Shown: positions 7,547 through 16,985, counted from the first letter of the stretch. The stretch is DNA of 64,000 nt from JAGZHZ01 sp963929865 (GCA_963929865.1 CAWVKK010000045.1:32926-96925), one strand, 5' to 3'. The notes: generated from the sequence alone by a model not told the origin. Numbers and translations: made by a program.

Positions 7547-8572
7547 TTATTTCTTAGCAATGTATTTACGAACGTCGATAGATACAGCCAGAATAATAAT
7601 GAGACCTCTGATAATGTACTGTAAGTACGGGTCAATTCCAAGGAAGTTAAATGCATAGTTGATAACCTGTAAGATAACAACACCGATTACAACTCCAGGG
7701 ATTGTACCAACACCACCTGAGAAAGATACACCACCGATAACGCATCCGGAGATAGCATCTGTATCGTAGTTCAAACCTGTACCTGTGTTAACAGATCCGA
7801 TACGTCCTGCTTCCAGGAATGCTGCTACACCGTAAAGAACACCAGCTACGATGTAAACGCCGATGATATTTTTTGTTAAGCTTACACCAGATACAGAAGC
7901 TGCTTCTGGGTTACCGCCGATTGCGAACATGTTCTTTCCTAATGTTGTCTTGTTCCATACGATATACATAATCACAACTGCGATTGCTGCATAGATGATC
8001 AGGAATGGCAGTTCAAAACTTCCAAAGTCAATAACGCCTGTTACAAAATTATTGAATGTGTTGTTGAAAGTGGACAGAGCCTGTGCTCCACCTTCCTGGC
8101 TGTTGATGTAGATACATGTACAACCAAATGCGATCAGCTGAGTACCAAGAGAAACGATGAAGGCATGCAGATGAAGTTTTGCAACACCGAAACCGTTGAT
8201 TACGCAGAATACCATTGCCACTGCGATACTTGCCAGCAACGGCACGATCAGCGGAAGATCGTTCTCAAATTTGTACATTCTGGAACCATATGTAGTTGCC
8301 TGTACTAAGGAAGCTGTCACAGCGGCACTACATCCAAGAATACGACCTGCAGAAAGGTCGGTACCTGCCAACACGATCAGACCTGCTGCACCGAGTGCCA
8401 GAATGATACGTGTTGAAGCCTGTGTCAAAATTCTCATGAAGTTTGATATTGATAAGAATCTCGGATTGATGATGATAACTACTATCAGCATCACAATAAG
8501 AATGATATACAATGCGTAATTGAGCGCAAATTCACCGATTTTTTTTGAATCCCATTTTGCTGTTTTTTCCAT
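7547..8572 (-). CDS. mglC: Galactose/methyl-galactoside-type ABC transporter permease
   Basis: A 341-residue permease of the RbsC/MglC family with about ten hydrophobic segments. Family segments include IVLAGTDLSAGRILGCSAA near residue 65 and ATYG, GGNPEAASVSGV and ISGCVIGGVSFSGGVGT in the second half. It forms the membrane channel for a hexose delivered by the binding protein at 10250-11284. It follows the ATPase gene by 15 bp and is the last gene of the operon, ending at a strong terminator. Codons appear unusually A/T-ended compared with flanking genes, as do those of the other mgl genes, which suggests high expression. Confidence 0.9.
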   Translation of the reverse strand: MEKTAKWDSKKIGEFALNYALYIILIVMLIVVIIINPRFLSISNFMRILTQASTRIILALGAAGLIVLAGTDLSAGRILGCSAAVTASLVQATTYGSRMYKFENDLPLIVPLLASIAVAMVFCVINGFGVAKLHLHAFIVSLGTQLIAFGCTCIYINSQEGGAQALSTFNNTFNNFVTGVIDFGSFELPFLIIYAAIAVVIMYIVWNKTTLGKNMFAIGGNPEAASVSGVSLTKNIIGVYIVAGVLYGVAAFLEAGRIGSVNTGTGLNYDTDAISGCVIGGVSFSGGVGTIPGVVIGVVILQVINYAFNFLGIDPYLQYIIRGLIIILAVSIDVRKYIAKK

Positions 8573-8587
8573 AGTTTTTTCCCTGCC

Positions 8588-10099
8588 TTAAATATATTTT
8601 GCTGCGAGACGCATAATCTCTTCCTGCATTCCGCCCTTTAAGTCTTCTTTGACATCCAAAATTCCTGCCATATGACCGTTACTCATAACAAGAATTCTGT
8701 CGCAGATACCAATCAATTCCGGCATTTCCGAAGAAACTACCATGACGCCCTTGCCTTCTGCTGCCAGCTGGTCGATTAACTGATAGATCTCATACTTTGC
8801 TCCAACGTCGATACCACGAGTAGGCTCATCCAACAACAATACCGTAGGCTTCGTCAGCAGCCATCTTCCGATAATGACCTTCTGCTGGTTACCACCTGAT
8901 AAAGATTTAATATGGGTTTTCGTTGAAGGTGTCTTAACATTCATACTCTTGACAACCCAATTCGTATCTTCTTCCATCTTCTTATTCATTAAGAGTCCGA
9001 TCTTATTGCGGTATGCTTTCAGATGTGAGATAACTGCGTTGAACGTAATGCTCTGCAGCGGAATAATTCCTGTTGCACGGCGCTCCTCTGTCAGGAGGGC
9101 AAAACCATTCTTGATTGCCTCCATAGAGCTGTGATTGTAAATCTCTTTTCCGTGTAATGTGATCTTTCCTTTTTCTCTGTGCGCAACACCAAAAATAGTC
9201 TCCAAAAGTTCCGTTCTTCTGGAGCCAACCAGTCCTGCCACGCCGAGAACTTCACCCTCGTGGAGTTCAAAAGAAACATCAATACAGGTAGGCATATATT
9301 TTCCGGTCAGACCTTCTACTTTCATCAAAACCTTGCCAGGTTTGTTTGTCTTTGGTGGGAAACGATCAGACATCTCACGACCAACCATCATGTTGATAAT
9401 CTGTTCTGTCGTCAGATCTTTTGCCGGCGTTGTGGAAACCCACTGTCCGTCACGCATGATCGTTACATCGTCAGAGATTCTCAAAATCTCTTCCATTTTA
9501 TGAGAAATGTAGATAATACCTACACCGTCTGCTCTCAGTTTGTTAATAATCTTAAATAAGTGTTCTACTTCTTCGTTTGTCAGAGAAGACGTCGGCTCGT
9601 CCAGAACAAGAATCTTCGCATTGTAAGAAACTGCCTTCGCGATTTCCACCATCTGTCTCTGTGATACAGACAAATCACCGATGATTTGCTTTGGATCAAT
9701 GTTGACCTCGAGTCTCTTAAAGCCATCGAGCGTCTCCTGATACATCTTTTTGTGATCTACAAAGCCACCTTTTCCTGGGAATTTTCCCAGCCACATATTT
9801 TCCATAACACTTCTACGAAGCACCTGGTTTAACTCCTGATGCACCATAGCCACTCCGTGATCCAGCGCATCTTTTGGGTTATTAAAATGTGTCTCTTGTC
9901 CTTCGATTTTGATTGATCCGGCATCTTTTTCATAGATACCAAACAAACATTTCATCAAAGTACTCTTTCCTGCTCCGTTCTCTCCCATCAGAGCATGAAC
10001 AGTCCCTTTTCTCAACAAAAGATTGGCCTTATTCAATGCTTTTACACCTGGAAACTCTTTTTCAAGATCCCGCATCTCCAAAAGATAACTTTCCGCCAT
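8588..10099 (-). CDS. mglA: Galactose/methyl-galactoside-type ABC transporter ATPase (duplicated NBD)
   Basis: A 503-residue ATPase with two fused nucleotide-binding domains, the normal length for MglA. The first domain has Walker A GENGAGKSTLMKCLFG, signature LSVSQRQMVEIAKA and Walker B ILVLDEPTSSL. The second has the usual degenerate Walker A (GLVGSRRTELLETIFG), signature LSGGNQQKVIIGRW and VLLLDEPTRGIDVGAK. It drives sugar import with MglB and MglC. It lies between mglB and mglC; a hairpin with a T run sits upstream of it, which would lower its expression relative to the binding protein. Confidence 0.93.
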   Translation of the reverse strand: MAESYLLEMRDLEKEFPGVKALNKANLLLRKGTVHALMGENGAGKSTLMKCLFGIYEKDAGSIKIEGQETHFNNPKDALDHGVAMVHQELNQVLRRSVMENMWLGKFPGKGGFVDHKKMYQETLDGFKRLEVNIDPKQIIGDLSVSQRQMVEIAKAVSYNAKILVLDEPTSSLTNEEVEHLFKIINKLRADGVGIIYISHKMEEILRISDDVTIMRDGQWVSTTPAKDLTTEQIINMMVGREMSDRFPPKTNKPGKVLMKVEGLTGKYMPTCIDVSFELHEGEVLGVAGLVGSRRTELLETIFGVAHREKGKITLHGKEIYNHSSMEAIKNGFALLTEERRATGIIPLQSITFNAVISHLKAYRNKIGLLMNKKMEEDTNWVVKSMNVKTPSTKTHIKSLSGGNQQKVIIGRWLLTKPTVLLLDEPTRGIDVGAKYEIYQLIDQLAAEGKGVMVVSSEMPELIGICDRILVMSNGHMAGILDVKEDLKGGMQEEIMRLAAKYI

Positions 10100-10140
10100 A
10101 CTTTTATCCCCACTTTTCTCTTTTATTTTCTCGTCCTGCT

Positions 10141-10181
10141 AAAAAAGGAGGGTGAGCAGACCTCTTTGCTGTCACCTCTCC
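10141..10181 (-). terminator. Intercistronic hairpin with T run between mglB and mglA
   Basis: The minus strand reads GGAGAGGTGACAGCA, a loop, then TGCTCACCCTCC and a T run at 10146-10141. It looks like a partial terminator that raises MglB over MglA/C, a common arrangement in binding-protein transporters. Confidence 0.7.
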
Positions 10182-10249
10182 TTTCCTATTTTTACCTTAT
10201 TCTATTTCTCAGGGAGGAAAAATTCTCTATGCTGTCTATAGATTTTAAA

Positions 10250-11284
10250 TTATTCAGCTTCTGCTGCTGTAGATTCTTCTGTAACTGGTGAATATGGGAT
10301 ACGTACGGAAACACCGTCTTCTGCAACTTCATATTCTGTTCCTTCAACGAAGTCTACACCGTTTGCTGCGTTGATAGCGATCTCGATCAGAGCTTTACCC
10401 ATTGCATCGCCATCCTGTTTTACAGTAGCTGCCATCTTTCCGCTTCTGATTGCTTCCAGTCCAGCGTCTGTAGCGTCTACACCGATTACAGGGATCCATT
10501 TCTCGGATTCTGCGTCTGTGTTGTATCCAGCTGCGTTCAATGCGGAGATAACACCAAGAGCCATATCATCGTTGTTGCAGAATACAGCTTCGATCTCGCC
10601 GTCATGAGCTGCTAAGATAGCTTCCATAGAAGACTGTGCCTGGTCTGTAGCCCAGTTAGCAACAACTGGTTCACCCTGAATATTTTCCATTGTCATGCCG
10701 CGCTCTTCTGCCTGGGATACACAGTACTCTGTACGAGCTTCTGCTTCTGGGTTTCCTGGCTCACCTTTGAATACTAAGTACTGGCATACGCCGTCGCCGT
10801 TTAAGTCGTATTCTGGGTTAGCTTCCCACATATCAGCTAACAGATCGCCCTGCATTACACCAGCTTCAGAAGCTGTTGTTCCAACGAACAGACCGCTGCA
10901 GGATTCAAGAACGGATGCATCTGGCTCTCTGTTGAAGAAGATTGCCGGAACGCCTGCGTCAACTGCTCTGTCAGCAAGTCCCTGAGCAGATCCTGTATCT
11001 ACACAGTTGATCAGAACAACATCAAGATCCTGTGCCATCAAAACGTCCATCTGGTCGTTCTGTTTAGCCTGATCGCCCTGAGCATCCTGCATGTTCAGAT
11101 TAACAGTTACATCTGCTTCTTCTGCATATTTCTCAAGTGCAGCACGTACAGTAGAGATATAAGTATCGTCGAATTTGTAAATCAGAACACCTACGTTGAT
11201 TTCTGATTTTGCTTCTTCAGCCTGTACTGGTAACATAGATACTGCCATACCACAAGCGAGTAATAATGCTAATCTTTTTTTCAT
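10250..11284 (-). CDS. mglB: Galactose/glucose-binding-type sugar-binding protein
   Basis: A 344-residue exported protein with a signal peptide ending MLPVQAEE and no lipobox cysteine. It follows the MglB fold closely: IYKFDDTY, NREPDA, a calcium-binding loop DLNGDG, FKGEPGNPEAEAR, CNNDDMALG and IGVDATDAG. Against the E. coli pocket, Asp14, Arg158, Asn211 and Asp236 are kept, but Phe16, His152, Asp154 and Asn256 are replaced by Tyr, Asn, Glu and Gln (alignment by eye). Sugar range may therefore differ from classic galactose/glucose. The lack of a lipobox in a Gram-positive is odd; the signal peptide may stay as an anchor. Ribosome site GGAGG. It leads the mgl transport genes and follows the sensor genes. 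Confidence 0.88.
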   Translation of the reverse strand: MKKRLALLLACGMAVSMLPVQAEEAKSEINVGVLIYKFDDTYISTVRAALEKYAEEADVTVNLNMQDAQGDQAKQNDQMDVLMAQDLDVVLINCVDTGSAQGLADRAVDAGVPAIFFNREPDASVLESCSGLFVGTTASEAGVMQGDLLADMWEANPEYDLNGDGVCQYLVFKGEPGNPEAEARTEYCVSQAEERGMTMENIQGEPVVANWATDQAQSSMEAILAAHDGEIEAVFCNNDDMALGVISALNAAGYNTDAESEKWIPVIGVDATDAGLEAIRSGKMAATVKQDGDAMGKALIEIAINAANGVDFVEGTEYEVAEDGVSVRIPYSPVTEESTAAEAE

Positions 11285-11332
11285 AATAAATAACCTCCAT
11301 TCGCTTTCTCGCGTTCTTTATTTTGTGAAACC

Positions 11333-11338
11333 ATTATA
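11333..11338 (-). promoter_or_regulatory. Probable -10 hexamer of mglB
   Basis: A perfect TATAAT lies 49 nt upstream of mglB with a poor -35. The A/T-rich stretch upstream (11360-11420) contains imperfect AATATAGAAA repeats, a plausible site for the AraC-type regulator encoded upstream. No terminator is visible between 11442 and 11284, so read-through from the sensor genes is also possible. Confidence 0.5.
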
Positions 11339-11441
11339 AAACAAAGTTTCTAGTAATTCTATACAATTTTTTTAACTCTACTATCGTTTTTCTTATATTT
11401 TTCTATATTTTTTTGCGATATTGCCTTAAAAATCTTCGAAA

Positions 11442-12458
11442 TTATTGTGAAACTAGCTGACCCAGCTCCGCGCGTATATATCGTTCATTAGTAAGTTTTA
11501 AGCTTTCATCGGGTTCTCCCGTCAGAGCAAGGCTGGCGGCAAGGGTAAACATGGCTTCTCCCTGCTGCTGACTGTTGCAGATTACCGTCCCATACATACT
11601 GCCTGACTCGACTGCTTTGATTCCTTCTTCTGTGCCGTCGATTCCTACTATTTTAATATCCTTTTTGATTCCCATCTTTTTTATGGCGTCCACTGCCCCA
11701 AGCGCCATATCGTCGTTATTGCAGATCACAAGTTCAATATCGTCGCCTTTTTGGAGCCACTGTTCCATCAGCGCGGCTCCCTGGCTTCGCTCAAAATTGG
11801 CGACCCCGGATTCGACAGCTTTGAGCGGAACCCCTGCGTTTCGGATTGTTTTGATGGACCATTCTGTCCGGATAATAGCATCCTGGTGTCCCATCTGTCC
11901 CTCCATCATGACATACTCTACCGTGCCGTCACCGTCGAGGTCGAGGGCGGACGGATCCTCCGCATACAGGTCTGCAATCATTTTCCCCTGAAGGACGGCC
12001 GATCCCTTTGCGTCTGCTCCGATGTAATAGACCTTATTCCCTTTTTCGATGTCCTGCTCTACCGGTTCCCGGTTAAAAAAGATCAGGGGGATTCCCTGCG
12101 CTTCCGTCTTGTCCACTACGACAGAGGCTGTCGTTCTGTCCACTAAATTGACGCAGAAGATGTCATAGTCCAGCTGCAGGCATTTGTCCAGCTGCCGGTC
12201 CTGCTCGCTTTGATTTTCTTTGGCGTCCAAAATATCAATCTGAACCGCAATTCCGGTATCTTCCTCATATTCGTGTCCTGCTCTCTCCATATTTTCGATA
12301 ATATCAGAGAGAAAAATGTCAGATTTTTTATAAGCAAATACTGCAATTTTAATCTGTTTTTTTTCCGGCTTCTGATAGCTGTCCCATATTGTTTTTGCAC
12401 AGAACGCTCCTAAAAAAACAATGAGGAAGCAGATTAGGGCTATCTTTTTCTTTTCCAT
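11442..12458 (-). CDS. Galactose/glucose-binding-like lipoprotein, likely extracellular sensor
   Basis: A 338-residue paralog of MglB, anchored by a lipobox ending GAFC. It has the calcium-loop motif DLDGDGT and the hexose-pocket elements SDIFLSD (Asp14/Phe16), GHQDAIIRT (His152, Asp154, Arg158), CNNDDMALG (Asn211) and IVGIDGT (Asp236). It keeps the canonical pocket better than the transport MglB downstream; Trp183 appears replaced by Phe and Asn256 by Cys. Being co-directional with the kinase and regulator genes, it is more likely a ligand-presenting sensor than a transporter part, though it could feed MglAC too. ATG at 12458 has an AAGGAG site. Confidence 0.82.
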   Translation of the reverse strand: MEKKKIALICFLIVFLGAFCAKTIWDSYQKPEKKQIKIAVFAYKKSDIFLSDIIENMERAGHEYEEDTGIAVQIDILDAKENQSEQDRQLDKCLQLDYDIFCVNLVDRTTASVVVDKTEAQGIPLIFFNREPVEQDIEKGNKVYYIGADAKGSAVLQGKMIADLYAEDPSALDLDGDGTVEYVMMEGQMGHQDAIIRTEWSIKTIRNAGVPLKAVESGVANFERSQGAALMEQWLQKGDDIELVICNNDDMALGAVDAIKKMGIKKDIKIVGIDGTEEGIKAVESGSMYGTVICNSQQQGEAMFTLAASLALTGEPDESLKLTNERYIRAELGQLVSQ

Positions 12459-12476
12459 ACTTCTTCTCCTTTTCTG

Positions 12477-13415
12477 TCAGGAAATCGGAAAAAGCACCTG
12501 CTCATACTGTCTGCTGTAAACGTCTTCGGAGGAGATGACATACTGATCGATCATCAGATCGGCAATTTTGTCTCCCCGGAGAAGCTTTAGCGCGTTTGCC
12601 ACTGTCAGGCATCCCATGCTCGTCTCGTCTGTAACGGCAATTCCGTCTATTGTTCCGTTTTCCATATCGTGTACTATGCCGGCGCTGATTCCATTTGCGT
12701 ACAGTTTTTCTTTCCCTCTTTCCGGCATCCGTTCAGCGAGCAGCTCCGCTGTGCCGACGTCGGCGCCTACAAAAATCGTCGTCTGTCTTTCCTCTATATT
12801 TTCCAGTTCCTCCGTCATGCTCCACACATTCAGACTGCTTTCTATTCCGTAAGACTGAAGCGTCTCTTGCAGGCTTTTGCAGAATTCCTGATACAATTCT
12901 TTTTTGTGGCGGTTTACCCCAATCCACACGCGTTCTCCTTCCTCCGCTTCCCCTGCAATCATATTTCCCAGCATTCTTCCGCGTTCTGCCTCGTCTGAAC
13001 CGATGTTGGCGATCACTTTATCCGACTGCACTTTCATCTTTAATGTGAGAACAGGCTTTTCCTTCAGACTGTTTTCCACTAAAAACTCCTGAAATTCCTG
13101 TGCGTCGACGGGACAGACAACTAAAATCTGCGCGTCGCCTTCGGCTTCTCTTGCTATCGCCTCATTTTGCTTTCTCTGGCTGATGCCGTCATACAGCGTG
13201 ACAAAATTGATCTCCACATGGTATTGGTCTGCCGCATATTCCATGCCTCTTTGGAAATATTCCCAGTTTTTCTCTTCACTGTCGTTTACAATGACGGAAA
13301 TCCGGTATACTTCTTCTACTTTTTCCTTCAGAATCAGATCTGTGGACGATAAAATCCATAGAAGGATGATCATCACCCCGCAGACAATAAAAATATATTT
13401 TTCTACTTTTTTCAT
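12477..13415 (-). CDS. Membrane-anchored LacI-type sugar-binding protein, probable accessory sensor
   Basis: About 312 residues: a short basic N-terminus, one transmembrane segment (YIFIVCGVMIILLWIL) and an extracellular periplasmic-binding-protein fold (YRISVIVNDSEEKNWEYFQRG, ILVVCPVDAQEF, GSDEAERGRMLGNMIAG, IDGIAVTDETSMG). It has no DNA-binding domain. The start chosen, ATG at 13415, overlaps the kinase stop as ATGA and has GGAAGG upstream; a start at 13433 is possible. Tight coupling to the kinase suggests it presents a ligand to the kinase sensor domain, as in clostridial three-component sugar sensors. Confidence 0.78.
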   Translation of the reverse strand: MKKVEKYIFIVCGVMIILLWILSSTDLILKEKVEEVYRISVIVNDSEEKNWEYFQRGMEYAADQYHVEINFVTLYDGISQRKQNEAIAREAEGDAQILVVCPVDAQEFQEFLVENSLKEKPVLTLKMKVQSDKVIANIGSDEAERGRMLGNMIAGEAEEGERVWIGVNRHKKELYQEFCKSLQETLQSYGIESSLNVWSMTEELENIEERQTTIFVGADVGTAELLAERMPERGKEKLYANGISAGIVHDMENGTIDGIAVTDETSMGCLTVANALKLLRGDKIADLMIDQYVISSEDVYSRQYEQVLFPIS

Positions 13416-15220
13416 TCCAGACTTCCTTCCCATGATGCATAAGGAATTGCCGGGATCTTGATCGTAACGGTTGTTCCCACATCCAGCTCAGATTGAATAA
13501 AGAGACCATATTTTCTTCCAAACTGCATCTGGATTCTCTCCTGTACGTTTCGAACTCCGATTCCTGATCCTCTCTTGGCAGACTCGACCACCTTTCCCGC
13601 CTCTAATGCTTTCGCCATCTCCTGCGTCATGCCTGGACCGTTATCCTGCACGGCTATCCAGATATCCCCCTCGTGCCTTGTAACGGTAACTTGGATCTCT
13701 CCGTCTCCATACATATATTCCATCCCGTGGTAAATAGCATTTTCTACAATCGGCTGTATAATCAGCTTCAGGGTTGCCATCTCTCCTGTCCCTTCCTCCA
13801 TGCTGACCGAATATTCAAACTTGTTTTTGAATCGAACCTGCTGAATCATCAGATAATTTGCGGCGTGTTCGACCTCATTTTTCAGCGGGATGATTCTCTT
13901 TCCCTGGCTTAGACTGATCCGGAACAGCCGGCCCAGGGCAGTCACGACTTTGACCGCCTCCTCCTGCTGCTCATTTTCAATCATCCATACAATAATATCC
14001 AGTGTATTGTATAAAAAGTGAGGATTGATCTGAGACTGCAGCGCATCTAATTCTGTTTTTCGCTTTTGTTCGTATTCCACAACGATGTCCTTCATCAAGT
14101 TTTTAATCACGTACTTCATCTGTGAAATTGCGCTGCCGAGCTGGCAGATTTCTTTGCTTCCGCTCACATCGATCGTCTCGTCGAGATTTCCCTCTTCAAT
14201 CTCATGGACATGGCGTACCAGATCCTGAATAGGCAGACAGATTTTATTTGAAATATAAACATTTAAAATCAGAAGAATCGTCAGCAGGATGACAAAAAGC
14301 ATCAGGACAAACAGCCTTCCTTTTACGGAAGAGATCGATCCTTCCTGGTCCAGACCGACTCCTATAATTTTCCATCCGGTATATCCGATTGTCTTTGATG
14401 AGACAAGATACTGTTTTCCGTTCAGATGACAGATAAAATTTCCGTCTTTGTTCGGCTGTTCTGCAAAAATTTCCGTCAGATCTTCCTCCAGTCCGAGCGA
14501 TACGAGCCTTTGCCTTGGATCATAGATCGTCTCTCCGTCTTCGTTGAGTATCGCCACGTTGATGTTCGACAGGTCTGTGTTGTCAAAAATACTCTCTATC
14601 CAGGAATACTGCAGGTTGATCAGTAAAACCCCCTGTATCGTCTCATCCTCATAATTAATCTGGACGGCGCGGCTCATCGGTATAACCCAGCTGTACGACT
14701 CGTCTGACGCTGTGTACAGATTCTGAACCTTAGGGTCCAGGAAATGGACATTTTCATTTTCCTGAACCGCAGTCTGAAACCATTCCTCCTGGCGAACGTC
14801 CACCCACTCATTAAGGATTGCCGGCGGCGATGCTTCCAGCAGATTTCCCTCATCGTCAAAGAGCGCTATGCTCTCTATCGTATCCGGATTGATTTCGCAG
14901 ACAAGCTTAAATTCGTCATACACAGAGTCTTCCGGAAAGTGCGCTTCCCGAATTACATTATAGTAAAGGGCGTCGGATGCCTTTAACATACTCCTGATGT
15001 GGGAATAGAGAGGGACGCTTGCCTGTGAGACGGAGGCGGCGATCTGCTCTTCCATCAGCTCATCGATCCGTCTGCTGTACTGAAAATTCATAAACATCCC
15101 GATCACCGCGGTGATGATAATGGACACGACGGAAAAAGACAGCCACAGTACATAGCGAAAACTCCAGTTTTTTAAGATATCCTGCAGGGAATGCCTTATT
15201 TTTTTGATTTTTTTCTCCAT
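13412..15220 (-). CDS. YesM/LytS-type sensor histidine kinase (Cache-HAMP-His_kinase)
   Basis: A 602-residue kinase: transmembrane helix about 25-48, a large extracellular Cache-like sensor to about 300, a second helix, HAMP (LPIQDLVRHVHEIEEGN, about 325), the phosphoacceptor motif NPHFLYNTLD near 400 and the ATPase N-box VENAIYHGMEY near 493 with later glycine boxes DNGPGM and GSGIGVRN. It should phosphorylate the AraC-type regulator encoded 9 bp upstream. The next two genes encode extracellular sugar-binding proteins, so the stimulus is probably a sugar presented by them, and the output the mgl transporter. Confidence 0.9.
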   Translation of the reverse strand: MEKKIKKIRHSLQDILKNWSFRYVLWLSFSVVSIIITAVIGMFMNFQYSRRIDELMEEQIAASVSQASVPLYSHIRSMLKASDALYYNVIREAHFPEDSVYDEFKLVCEINPDTIESIALFDDEGNLLEASPPAILNEWVDVRQEEWFQTAVQENENVHFLDPKVQNLYTASDESYSWVIPMSRAVQINYEDETIQGVLLINLQYSWIESIFDNTDLSNINVAILNEDGETIYDPRQRLVSLGLEEDLTEIFAEQPNKDGNFICHLNGKQYLVSSKTIGYTGWKIIGVGLDQEGSISSVKGRLFVLMLFVILLTILLILNVYISNKICLPIQDLVRHVHEIEEGNLDETIDVSGSKEICQLGSAISQMKYVIKNLMKDIVVEYEQKRKTELDALQSQINPHFLYNTLDIIVWMIENEQQEEAVKVVTALGRLFRISLSQGKRIIPLKNEVEHAANYLMIQQVRFKNKFEYSVSMEEGTGEMATLKLIIQPIVENAIYHGMEYMYGDGEIQVTVTRHEGDIWIAVQDNGPGMTQEMAKALEAGKVVESAKRGSGIGVRNVQERIQMQFGRKYGLFIQSELDVGTTVTIKIPAIPYASWEGSLE

Positions 15221-15229
15221 GCTTTTTCC

Positions 15230-16846
15230 CTATCTTTTATAGTATTTGCTCGGAGCTACTCCAAATTTTTTCTTAAACACATAGCTGAAATAATTCGGCT
15301 CGGAGTATCCTACTTTTTCCGCAATCACATACGTCTTGTCCGTCGTGTCCTTTAAAAGCTCCAACGCTTTTTTTAATCTCAGATCTGTCAGATATGAGAC
15401 ATAGCTCTCCCCCACCTCTTTTTTGAAAATAGTTGAAAAATATGCGGGGCTGATATGAAGCTCCTGGCAGATCATCTCCACAGACAGAGACGGCTCCTGA
15501 TAGTGCATCTCGATGAAAGCCTTTGCCTGGTTAATCAGTTTGAGCGTGGCGTCCTCTCTTTCCTTTCCAATCTCCTTTTGGATGTTCAGGCAGATCTCTT
15601 TCATCCACTCTTTCATTTTTTCAGCTGATTTGATTTGGAAGATTTGTTCAATATAATCTCTTGAAATTTCTTCTCCGTCTCCTGTATGGACGTCGCATTT
15701 TTCCGCAAATTTCATGAGATTAATCACAAGCGAAATGTAGTAGATCATAACCTGGTTTTCGTGAATCTTTTTGTTTTCCGCCTGGTCTACGATTTCCTCC
15801 ACGCATTTGCAGACCTTCTCCTCTGTTCCAAACTTAATGCTGACCATCAGCTGGTCTTCCAGCTTTTCTTCTAAAAGCAGACTCTCATTTTGTCCCGGCT
15901 CTACGTCCTGGATGTAGATTGCTTTTCCTTTTCCCATAATCCGGTAATACCCAAGGGCCTCTTTCGATTCCTGGTAGGATGCCTGGATGTCCATCACGTC
16001 TTCCACCACGCTTCCCACTCCGACAGTGATCTCGATATCGAGCAGCTTTTTGCATGAGCGGCAGAAATTGTTGAAAAGCATAACGGCTTTTCTCCCGGTT
16101 TCACCCTTTTTCAGCCCTAAAATGACGCTCCACCCTGATGTTGTGCGCATAAAAATATTTTTATACTGGTCCTGAACCATTTCTTCCAGATACTGCTTGA
16201 CAGAAAAGTACTGCATTTCTTCCTGGTCAATTCCTTCAAACTCCCTGTTATTGTCTGTCTTTTTTTCTGTCAGCATCAGAGTCGCCACCAGATATTGATC
16301 CTGAAACATCAGCGGAATCTGGTAAAGAGACATTTTCTGCTGAATTTCCTCCCTGCTCTTAAGCTTTCCGTGCACAAGATCTGTCAAGAACCGTTCTTTG
16401 ATCACGGGAAGTCCTTTCATATACGCTTCCTTCAGTTTTTCAATGTTTCTCTTTTTTAGAAGATCTTCGACAATGGACTGGCGGACTCTTCTGAGAATTT
16501 CCGTCATCTCTTCAATGTTGACCGGTTTGAGGATGTATTCGATGACGTTGTATTTCAGCGCCTGCTTGGCGTATTCGAATTCGTCAAATCCGGAAAAAAT
16601 TATCACTTTAATATCCGGATATTCGTCTTTTAGCTTTGAGGCAAGTTCCAGTCCGTCCATAAACGGCATACGGATGTCGGTCAGCACAACGTCCGGTTCA
16701 TTGACCTCGATCACTTCCATCGCTTCCTGACCGTTGCTGACATTTCCGATCAGCTCATATCCCAGCTTTTCCCATGGAACTTTTTTTGCAATAATTTTTC
16801 TTACCTCTTCCTCGTCATCTACCAATAAAATTTTTAAAAAGTTCAC
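15230..16846 (-). CDS. Response regulator, REC plus AraC-type DNA-binding domain (YesN-like)
   Basis: About 538 residues. The receiver domain has LLVDDEEEV, the phosphoacceptor in VVLTDIRMPFMDG (Asp near 54) and KPVN. A long middle segment typical of YesN regulators follows, then two AraC helix-turn-helix motifs in the last 100 residues (SPAYFSTIFKKEVGESY, VGYSEPNYFSYVFKKKFG). The frame is open to 17047, but GTG at 16846 is preferred: GGGGTGG lies just upstream and homology starts there. It heads the sensor operon and is the best candidate activator of mglB. Confidence 0.9.
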   Translation of the reverse strand: MNFLKILLVDDEEEVRKIIAKKVPWEKLGYELIGNVSNGQEAMEVIEVNEPDVVLTDIRMPFMDGLELASKLKDEYPDIKVIIFSGFDEFEYAKQALKYNVIEYILKPVNIEEMTEILRRVRQSIVEDLLKKRNIEKLKEAYMKGLPVIKERFLTDLVHGKLKSREEIQQKMSLYQIPLMFQDQYLVATLMLTEKKTDNNREFEGIDQEEMQYFSVKQYLEEMVQDQYKNIFMRTTSGWSVILGLKKGETGRKAVMLFNNFCRSCKKLLDIEITVGVGSVVEDVMDIQASYQESKEALGYYRIMGKGKAIYIQDVEPGQNESLLLEEKLEDQLMVSIKFGTEEKVCKCVEEIVDQAENKKIHENQVMIYYISLVINLMKFAEKCDVHTGDGEEISRDYIEQIFQIKSAEKMKEWMKEICLNIQKEIGKEREDATLKLINQAKAFIEMHYQEPSLSVEMICQELHISPAYFSTIFKKEVGESYVSYLTDLRLKKALELLKDTTDKTYVIAEKVGYSEPNYFSYVFKKKFGVAPSKYYKR

Positions 16847-16985
16847 AATTCCACCCCATCTTTCGTCTTTCTGCCTATTATGCATCGGCAATTTTTTACG
16901 GTATCTTTGATACCTGTTTATTTTCCTTATTATGCTCTGCGCAGAACCGGGACTCTCCCGCCCTGCCGGTTTCCGTATCCAAAGA

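Noticed and set aside
11296..11330. Possible third copy of the TTCGCTC/TTTCGCGCT motif upstream of mglB
   Set aside because: TTCGCT is followed at once by TCTCGCG, so the 13-nt spacing and the TTGTCC box are absent.
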